Shown here piece by piece: positions 58,149 to 64,000 of a stretch of DNA of 64,000 bases. The first letter of the stretch is position 1. Each line of letters starts with the position of its first letter. The position numbers and the translations under genes were made by a program. This stretch comes from an uncultured Lachnospiraceae bacterium (GTDB lineage Bacteria > Bacillota > Clostridia > Lachnospirales > Lachnospiraceae). The stretch covers positions 1 through 64,000 of the forward strand of contig CAJUES010000005.1 of the NCBI GenBank assembly GCA_910585765.1, given 5' to 3'. The notes under the pieces are model-generated. The model worked only from the letters and a program-made list of their open reading frames with translations, had not been told where the DNA came from and did not search any database.

Positions 58149-60224
58149 ATGGCAAATGATACGATCGGCAGTCTCCAGAATCAGAACAAGCCGGATCCGG
58201 GCAGGCAGAATCAGATTCTGAATCAGAATAATCAGAATCAGAATAAAGAAGAGCGGGATGTGCAATTCTATAGACAGGCATACGAGAAGGAAAAGGCGCG
58301 TGCGGCTTCCCTTGCCGGCAGGCTCGCGGATGCCAAGAACGAGGCGGACAGCCTGCAGTTCCAGCTGGACCGCATCAAGAACAATCCGCTGTGGAGGGCC
58401 TCAAAGCCCCTGCGCCGGACAATGCACTGGGGGATCAGAAATTACAGACGCGTCCGCAATCTGGGCGGACCTAAGGGGATCGTCAGGAAACTAAAGCAGA
58501 AGCGGATCGAGGCGGAGGCAAAAAAGCTCCACGGCACGGCGAGTTTTCCGACACCCGGACAGGCAGAGCAGCAGCGCGGTGAGCGGTTTGACCGGATGGT
58601 GAAGATCAGCATCCTCGTGCCCCTGTGGAACAATCAGCGGGAGTTCCAGATCCAGATGCTGGAGTCCGTGATGAACCAGACATATCAGAACTGGGAGCTC
58701 TGCCTTGCGGACGGCTCGGACGAGGAGCACGGCTATATCGGCGAGATCTGCAGGGAGTACGCGGCGCGCGCCGACGGCAGGATCGTCTACCGCAAACTCG
58801 ACAAAAACGGGGGGATCTCCGGGAATACCAACGAGTGCCTAAAGCTTGCCACGGGCGAGTACATCGGGCTGTTTGACCAGGATGACATCCTGCATCCCTG
58901 CGCGCTGTACGAGTATGTGAAAGTGATCAACGAGGAGGGCGCGGATTATATATACTGCGATGAGACGACGTTCAAGGGGGACAGCATCGACAACATGATC
59001 ACGCTGCACTTCAAACCGGACTTTGCGCCCGACAATCTCAGAGCGAACAATTACATCTGTCATTTCAGCGTGTTCTCGAGAAAACTGCTCGAGGGGACGG
59101 AGCTGTTCCGCAGCGGCTTTGACGGCAGTCAGGATCACGATATGATACTGCGGCTGACTGCCAGCGCCAAGAAGGTCGTGCACGTGCCGAAGCTGCTGTA
59201 CTACTGGCGATCCCACAAGGCGAGCACGGCGAGCGACATCAGCGCAAAGCCCTATGCGATCGCGGCGGCGAAGGGGGCGGTGGCGGACCATCTGACCCGG
59301 TGCGGATTCAAGAACTTTGAGATCAAGAGCACCAGGGCGTTCGACACGATCTTTGAGATCAAATACGAGATCAAGAGCGAGGACAGGATCTCGATCCTGA
59401 TTCCGAACAAAGACCATGCCGGGGATCTGCGCCGCTGCATCGAGTCCATCAGGGAGCGCAGCACATACGGGAACTATGAGATCATCGTCATCGAGAACAA
59501 CAGTGTGGACAGAGAGACCTTCGCCTATTACGACACCTTGAAGAAACAGAAAAATATAACGGTTGTTACCTACGAGGGAGACTTTAATTACGCGAAGATC
59601 AACAACTTCGGCGCGCGCAGTGCGACCGGGAAATATCTGCTGTTATTGAACAACGATACGCAGGTGATCTCCATGAACTGGCTGGAGGCGATGCTGATGT
59701 ACGCGCAGCGCCCCGACGTGGGTGCAGTCGGCGCGAAACTGTACTACGGCGACAGGACGATACAGCACGCCGGGGTGGTGATCGGGCTTGGGGCGCACAG
59801 GACAGCGGGGCACACGCACTACAAGATCAACTACGACAATCTTGGCTACATGGGCAGGCTCTGCTATGCGCAGAACGTGTCGGCGGTGACGGGGGCATGT
59901 CTGATGGTCAGAAAGAGCATCTACGACGCGCTCGGCGGGCTTGACGAGACGTTCGCGGTGGCGCTCAACGATGTTGATTTCTGCCTGCGCATCCGTGAGA
60001 ACGGCTATCTGAACGTGTTCACGCCGTTCGCGGAGCTGTACCACTTTGAGTCGGCGTCGCGCGGCAGCGATGTCAGGGACGACAAAAAGGCGCAGCGCTA
60101 CGAGGAGGAGTCTGCACGGTTCCGCGAGCGCTGGAAGGAGCTGCTGGCAAAGGGGGATCCTTACTACAACCCGAATTTCTCGCTGGACCGCAGCGATTAC
60201 TCGCTGAGAACAGGCGGAGATTAA
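58149..60224 (+). CDS. Tandem GT2 glycosyltransferase with Asn/Gln-rich N-terminus
   Basis: Protein of 691 residues with two complete GT2 domains. Domain 1 (about 155-395): ISILVPLWNNQREF, LADGSDEEHG, GLFDQDDILHP, YCDETTFKG and DGSQDHDMILR. Domain 2 (about 420-680): ISILIPNKDHAGDLR, IENNSVDRE, LLLNNDTQV and LNDVDFCLRI. A low-complexity Asn/Gln stretch (about 22-36) precedes a predicted coiled coil (about 38-78). Tandem GT2 enzymes often make alternating linkages in rhamnan-type polymers. GGAAAGG precedes the start. It ends the exporter operon. Confidence 0.9.
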   Translation: MANDTIGSLQNQNKPDPGRQNQILNQNNQNQNKEERDVQFYRQAYEKEKARAASLAGRLADAKNEADSLQFQLDRIKNNPLWRASKPLRRTMHWGIRNYRRVRNLGGPKGIVRKLKQKRIEAEAKKLHGTASFPTPGQAEQQRGERFDRMVKISILVPLWNNQREFQIQMLESVMNQTYQNWELCLADGSDEEHGYIGEICREYAARADGRIVYRKLDKNGGISGNTNECLKLATGEYIGLFDQDDILHPCALYEYVKVINEEGADYIYCDETTFKGDSIDNMITLHFKPDFAPDNLRANNYICHFSVFSRKLLEGTELFRSGFDGSQDHDMILRLTASAKKVVHVPKLLYYWRSHKASTASDISAKPYAIAAAKGAVADHLTRCGFKNFEIKSTRAFDTIFEIKYEIKSEDRISILIPNKDHAGDLRRCIESIRERSTYGNYEIIVIENNSVDRETFAYYDTLKKQKNITVVTYEGDFNYAKINNFGARSATGKYLLLLNNDTQVISMNWLEAMLMYAQRPDVGAVGAKLYYGDRTIQHAGVVIGLGAHRTAGHTHYKINYDNLGYMGRLCYAQNVSAVTGACLMVRKSIYDALGGLDETFAVALNDVDFCLRIRENGYLNVFTPFAELYHFESASRGSDVRDDKKAQRYEEESARFRERWKELLAKGDPYYNPNFSLDRSDYSLRTGGD
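58206..58247. repeat. Short AATCAG-type repeat in the coding region
   Basis: CAGAAT or AATCAG units recur about six times and encode the NQNNQNQN stretch at the N-terminus of the tandem GT2 protein. Replication slippage could change its length; hexamer units keep the frame. Confidence 0.6.
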
Positions 60225-60248
60225 ATTTCGCGAAATACACTTATAACC

Positions 60249-60277
60249 TTGAAAAATTTCCAAATTTTTGGTTTAAT
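60249..60277 (+). promoter_or_regulatory. Promoter of the phosphoglucomutase gene
   Basis: TTGAAA (60249-60254) and TTTAAT (60272-60277) with 17-bp spacing. The spacer holds the inverted repeat AAAAATTT-CC-AAATTTTT. Confidence 0.55.
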
Positions 60278-60392
60278 AGAAGAGGAATATAGTGCAAATT
60301 GATGTAATGACGTGGCAGTGGGAAAGCGTAAGCGGCCGAAACTGTCACAGGACAGCGGCGCACTGATTTTAATATTATGTGGAGGTAGCAGT

Positions 60393-62120
60393 ATGGGTTT
60401 TATGGATGAATTTAACTTCTGGCTGGGTGATGACTACTTTGACCAGGCAACAAAGGATGAGCTCTTGAAGATCAAGGACAACGAGAGCGAGATCGAGGAA
60501 CGTTTCTACAAGGAACTCGAGTTCGGCACCGGCGGGCTCAGGGGTGTGATCGGTGCGGGCACGAACCGCATGAACATCTACACCGTGAGAAAGGCGTCAC
60601 AGGGACTGGCAAACTACATTATCAAGGCAAACGGGCAGGAAAAGGGTATTGCTATCGCATACGATTCGCGCTTCATGTCGCCTGAGTTTGCAGATGAGGC
60701 AGCGCTGTGCATGGCGGCAAACGGCATCAAGGCGTACGTGTTTGAGTCGCTCAGACCGACTCCGGAGCTCTCCTTTGCGCTGAGAACGCTCGGCTGCATC
60801 TCCGGTATCGTGATCACGGCGAGCCACAATCCGCCAGAGTACAACGGTTACAAGGTATACTGGGAGGACGGCGCCCAGATCACGGCGCCCAAGGACAAGG
60901 ACATCATCAGCGAGGTGAAGGCTGTGACGGACTACCACACGGTGAAGACGATGGACAAGCAGGAAGCCATCAATGCCGGGCTGTACCAGGTGATCGGCGG
61001 AGAGATCGACGATGCCTACATGGCGGAGCTGAAAAAGCAGATCATCCATCCGGATGTCATCAAGGCAGTTGCGGATGATATCAAGATCGTGTACACACCG
61101 CTCTGCGGAACAGGAAACAAGCCGGTGAGAAGGATCCTCTCCGAGCTTGGATTCAAGAATGTGTACGTCGTGCCGGAGCAGGAGAATCCCGATCCGAAGT
61201 TCACGACGCTCGATTATCCCAATCCCGAAGATCCGAAGGCGTTTACATATGCCTTGAAGCTCGCAAAGGAGAAGAACGCGGATATCGTGCTCGCGACGGA
61301 TCCCGACGCGGACAGGCTTGGCATCTATGCGCTCGATACGAAGAGCGGAGAGTACAAGGCATTTACGGGCAACATGTCCGGTATGCTGATCGCCGAGTAC
61401 ATTTTGAGAGAGCGCAAGGCGACAGGCACTATGCCGGAGAATCCTGCGCTTGTCACCACGATCGTGACGACGAACATGACGGCGCCGATCACGCAGACAT
61501 ACGGCGTGAAACTGATCGAGGTGCTCACCGGGTTCAAGTTCATCGGCGAGCAGATCAAGCTGTTTGAGCAGACGGGCTCCAACAACTATGTGTTCGGTCT
61601 TGAGGAGAGCTATGGCTGCCTTGCGGGAACACATGCGAGGGACAAGGATGCAGTCGTGGCGGTGATGTGCCTGTGCGAGGTTGCCGCATGGTGCAAGAAG
61701 AACGGCAAGACGCTGTACGACATGATGCTCGAGATCTATGAGAAGTACGGCTATTACAAGGAGACACAGTATGCGATCACGATGAAGGGCATCGACGGCA
61801 CGAAGCAGATCGCGGCGCTCATGGATAAGTTCAGGAACAATCCGCCAAAGAAATTTGGAGAGCTTGACGTTGTGCGCGTGAGGGACTATGAGAACGATGT
61901 CATCACGGAGCTCGAGACCGGTAAGACTTACCCGACAGGGCTGCCGAAGTCGAATGTGCTCTACTTTGATCTGACGAACGATTCGTGGTGCTGTGCGAGA
62001 CCTTCCGGCACAGAGCCCAAGATCAAGTTCTACATGGGCGTCAAGGGCACAAGCCTCGAGGATGCACAGAAGAGGGTAGAAGATCTGACAAGCGAGGTCA
62101 AGGCAGTTATAGAAGAATAG
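60393..62120 (+). CDS. Phosphoglucomutase/phosphomannomutase
   Basis: Cytoplasmic alpha-D-phosphohexomutase of 575 residues. The phosphoserine loop is in TASHNPPEYNGYK, the metal site in TDPDADRLG, the sugar-binding loop in GLEESYG and the phosphate-binding C-terminal loop in RPSGTEPKIKFY. It interconverts glucose-6-phosphate and glucose-1-phosphate (PgcA-like), supplying RmlA. GGAGG lies 8 nt before the start at 60393; a longer frame starting at 60312 lacks a site. It has its own promoter and a following hairpin. Confidence 0.95.
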   Translation: MGFMDEFNFWLGDDYFDQATKDELLKIKDNESEIEERFYKELEFGTGGLRGVIGAGTNRMNIYTVRKASQGLANYIIKANGQEKGIAIAYDSRFMSPEFADEAALCMAANGIKAYVFESLRPTPELSFALRTLGCISGIVITASHNPPEYNGYKVYWEDGAQITAPKDKDIISEVKAVTDYHTVKTMDKQEAINAGLYQVIGGEIDDAYMAELKKQIIHPDVIKAVADDIKIVYTPLCGTGNKPVRRILSELGFKNVYVVPEQENPDPKFTTLDYPNPEDPKAFTYALKLAKEKNADIVLATDPDADRLGIYALDTKSGEYKAFTGNMSGMLIAEYILRERKATGTMPENPALVTTIVTTNMTAPITQTYGVKLIEVLTGFKFIGEQIKLFEQTGSNNYVFGLEESYGCLAGTHARDKDAVVAVMCLCEVAAWCKKNGKTLYDMMLEIYEKYGYYKETQYAITMKGIDGTKQIAALMDKFRNNPPKKFGELDVVRVRDYENDVITELETGKTYPTGLPKSNVLYFDLTNDSWCCARPSGTEPKIKFYMGVKGTSLEDAQKRVEDLTSEVKAVIEE

Positions 62121-62133
62121 TGAACGGCAGGCG

Positions 62134-62167
62134 GAAACCGGACGGCAGACAAACGCCGTCTGGTTTC
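62134..62167 (+). terminator. Probable terminator after phosphoglucomutase
   Basis: A 13-bp stem (62134-62146 and 62155-62167) with one G-U pair and an 8-nt loop; the following T-content is modest (GTTTCG). Confidence 0.6.
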
Positions 62168-62239
62168 GTTTCGTAGAAAGCACTGATACGGTGTGATCGT
62201 TTGTGACAGGGGTTCGTGATGAGAGAACAGGAGATTGTT

Positions 62240-62695
62240 ATGAAAAATTTATTTGCGCAGATCATGAAGTTTGGCATGGTGGGTGTGGTCTGCTTTGGCA
62301 TTGACTATATCATTGGCTATTCGGTGATGAAAATTATGGTGAAACTGGGCGGCGAACCGATATTTGAGATTGCCTCGATGGCGGGTTCGGCGCTGGGATT
62401 TACAGTTTCCGTGATCATAAATTATATTTTGAGTTTCAGGTTTGTCTTTGAGCGGAAGGAGGATCTTGACCGCAGGAAGGAGTTTGCCGCGTTCATCATA
62501 CTGAGTGTGATCGGGCTGGGACTGAATCAGCTGATCATCTGGATCTGTGTGGGACCGGTCTATGGCAGCATCGCGCTGCTCCGCGAGATACTGAATTATG
62601 ATCTCGCATACACAGGGGCGAAGGTGATCGCGACAGCGGTCGTGATGGTGTACAATTTTGTCACCAGAAAGATGTTCCTGGAAAAAAAGTCATAG
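62240..62695 (+). CDS. GtrA-like membrane protein
   Basis: Membrane protein of 151 residues with four predicted segments (about 8-30, 45-70, 82-105, 120-145). GtrA family features include KFGMVGVVCFGIDYIIGY at the start, FTVSVIINYILSFRFVF in the second helix, and YNFVTRKMFLF-like end (VYNFVTRKMFLEKKS). GtrA proteins are thought to flip undecaprenyl-phosphate-glucose. It fits with the GtrB-like gene at 28292 and the GtrII-like gene at 24831. ATG at 62240 follows AGGAGA. Confidence 0.88.
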   Translation: MKNLFAQIMKFGMVGVVCFGIDYIIGYSVMKIMVKLGGEPIFEIASMAGSALGFTVSVIINYILSFRFVFERKEDLDRRKEFAAFIILSVIGLGLNQLIIWICVGPVYGSIALLREILNYDLAYTGAKVIATAVVMVYNFVTRKMFLEKKS

Positions 62696-62719
62696 CGTGT
62701 GGAGGGGTGGGGAGTTAAA

Positions 62720-64000
62720 ATGTCGCTGGCACAAAATATTAAGAAGACGATCAATTACAGTAAGAAAAACGGGTATGGCGAGGCAGTCGTCGCGGCGTGG
62801 GAGCGTGTGACGGCAAAGTACTATGCGGATTATGACTACCGTGCGCCGGACCAGGACACACTCGAGCGGCAGCGGGCGGACCAGCGTGTGTCGGATCTCA
62901 AGATTTCGATACTCGTACCGGCGTACGAGACGCAGGAAGTCTACATGAGCGCCCTGATCGACAGCTGTATCGGACAGACATATGCGAACTGGGAACTCGT
63001 CATCGCGGACGGGAGCGCTACCGATATCGTCAAAAAGACGGTGGACACGTACCAGGATGCGCGCATCCGGTATGTCAGGCTCGAGGGAAATGACGGCATC
63101 GCGGAGAACACAAACCGGGCGATCGAGATCGCCACGGGAGATTACTGCGGTCTGCTGGATCATGACGACCTGCTGACGGCAGATGCCCTTTATGAGATGG
63201 CGCGCGCCGTGCAGGCGCACAGACCGGTCCTTGCGTACTCTGACGAGGACAAATGCGACGAATCCGGAAGGCATTTCTATGATCCGCACTTCAAGCTTGA
63301 CTTCAATCTGGATCTGCTCCTGACGAACAATTACGTATGTCATTTTATGGTAGTCCGCTCGGATGTGCTCAAAAAAATGCAGGTCAGAAAGGAGTACGAC
63401 GGCTCCCAGGACTATGACATCATCCTCCGCGTGGTCGGAAACCGGCTGATGAAGGAGAAGGAAAACAACGGGACAGAGCCGGTAGAGCGGTTCATCGTGC
63501 ATGTGCCAAAGGTGCTGTATCACTGGCGCTGCCATGAAAATTCCACGGCGGACAACCCGCAGAGCAAGATGTATGCCTACGAGGCGGGGAAAAAGGCGCT
63601 GATCGATTTCGCGTCGCGCATGGGATGGAAGGTGCACGTCCGCCACAACAAGCATCTTGGCTTTTACCGAATCGAGTACGGTGAGAGCGTGCTGACACAC
63701 AGACCGGATCTGGCGGCGGTGGGCGGATTTGTCGCAAAGCACGGCAGAGTGGCGTCGGGCATATACAAAGGACAGCCGCTGCTGTACGCCGGATATATGA
63801 ACCGGATGGACCTGTATCAGAATACGGATCAGCTGGACATCCGCAACATGGCTGTCAACAAGGCATATCAGGGCGTTTATGAGGAAGTCACAAGACATCC
63901 TTACGTGAGCACGCTCTTTTCGGAGAACAGGGTGCTGCCGCAGTGGATGCAGGACATGGAGCGCACGGCGGGAGGGGAAGAGCGCCTGATGGAACTTGGC
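62720..64000 (+). CDS. GT2 glycosyltransferase, 3' end outside window
   Basis: The frame is open from ATG 62720 (GGAGGGGTGGGGAG upstream) to the right edge, 427 codons. The N-terminal GT2 domain has ISILVPAYETQEVY, IADGSATDI, GLLDHDDLLT, LAYSDEDK and YDGSQDYDIILR. After about residue 310 it continues into what may be a second GT2 domain, cut off by the window end. It resembles the tandem GT2 protein at 58149. Probably another polymer-assembling enzyme of the same locus. Confidence 0.88.
   Translation, partial: MSLAQNIKKTINYSKKNGYGEAVVAAWERVTAKYYADYDYRAPDQDTLERQRADQRVSDLKISILVPAYETQEVYMSALIDSCIGQTYANWELVIADGSATDIVKKTVDTYQDARIRYVRLEGNDGIAENTNRAIEIATGDYCGLLDHDDLLTADALYEMARAVQAHRPVLAYSDEDKCDESGRHFYDPHFKLDFNLDLLLTNNYVCHFMVVRSDVLKKMQVRKEYDGSQDYDIILRVVGNRLMKEKENNGTEPVERFIVHVPKVLYHWRCHENSTADNPQSKMYAYEAGKKALIDFASRMGWKVHVRHNKHLGFYRIEYGESVLTHRPDLAAVGGFVAKHGRVASGIYKGQPLLYAGYMNRMDLYQNTDQLDIRNMAVNKAYQGVYEEVTRHPYVSTLFSENRVLPQWMQDMERTAGGEERLMELG

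Overview
The window looks like a chromosomal segment from a Firmicute of the class Clostridia, most likely the family Lachnospiraceae. The reasons are strong GGAGG-type ribosome binding sites, sigma-A type promoters with 17-bp spacers, a long-form HPF, an HPr-like protein with a cre-like site, GH25 and NlpC/P60 wall hydrolases, and BceS-like two-component and ABC pairing. All confident genes are on the + strand. No tRNA, rRNA, CRISPR array or complete insertion sequence was recognised. The species cannot be named from the sequence alone.

Layout. (1) 1-9.9 kb holds the tail of an FtsX/MacB-type permease, then an OmpR regulator, a short-loop histidine kinase and two consecutive ATPase + large permease pairs; this is the architecture of peptide-antibiotic sensing and detoxification modules. 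A 9-4-9 palindrome sits before the second pair. (2) 10.0-12.8 kb is a three-gene operon: DmpG-like aldolase, short-chain reductase, thioredoxin-reductase-like flavoprotein. (3) 13-19.1 kb carries housekeeping and cell-wall genes: a secreted NlpC/P60 endopeptidase, hpf (preceded by a cluster of DnaA-box-like sites), an AI-2E family permease, a PfkB sugar kinase and an HPr-like protein lacking both usual phosphorylation sites. A 166-bp MITE-like element lies at 19.17-19.34 kb.

(4) From 19.5 kb to the right edge the window is one large cell-surface polysaccharide locus. It contains several polytopic GT-C-like proteins, lipid-linked-sugar synthases of the GtrB/DPM type, GtrA and SMR-type candidate flippases, a polyprenyl glycosylphosphotransferase with a TagA/CpsF glycosyltransferase, a ChbG-type deacetylase, an SGNH lipoprotein, two GH25 wall hydrolases, dTDP-rhamnose genes rmlB, rmlA and rmlC (no rmlD seen), a Wzm/Wzt ABC exporter whose ATPase carries a C-terminal polysaccharide-binding domain, four very long GT2 proteins, and a phosphoglucomutase.

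How it could work together (inference). Phosphoglucomutase, RmlA, RmlB and RmlC feed dTDP-rhamnose synthesis. The phosphotransferase and GT26 enzyme prime undecaprenyl phosphate. The long GT2 enzymes build the chain and Wzm/Wzt exports it. The GtrB/GtrA/GT-C sets add side groups outside the membrane, and the GH25 proteins may help anchor or open the wall. The most interesting candidate is the gene at 51712-53811: a methyltransferase followed by a kinase-like domain, placed directly after a CBM-bearing Wzt. This resembles the WbdD chain-terminator logic known from Gram-negative O-antigens, but in an apparent Gram-positive. The best-supported oddities are that gene, an acidic Tyr/Glu repeat on the predicted cytoplasmic side of a 1244-residue GH25 protein, a split membrane glycosyltransferase gene, and a FAD-oxidoreductase/epimerase/TIM-barrel/GT2 cassette that may make an unusual sugar.
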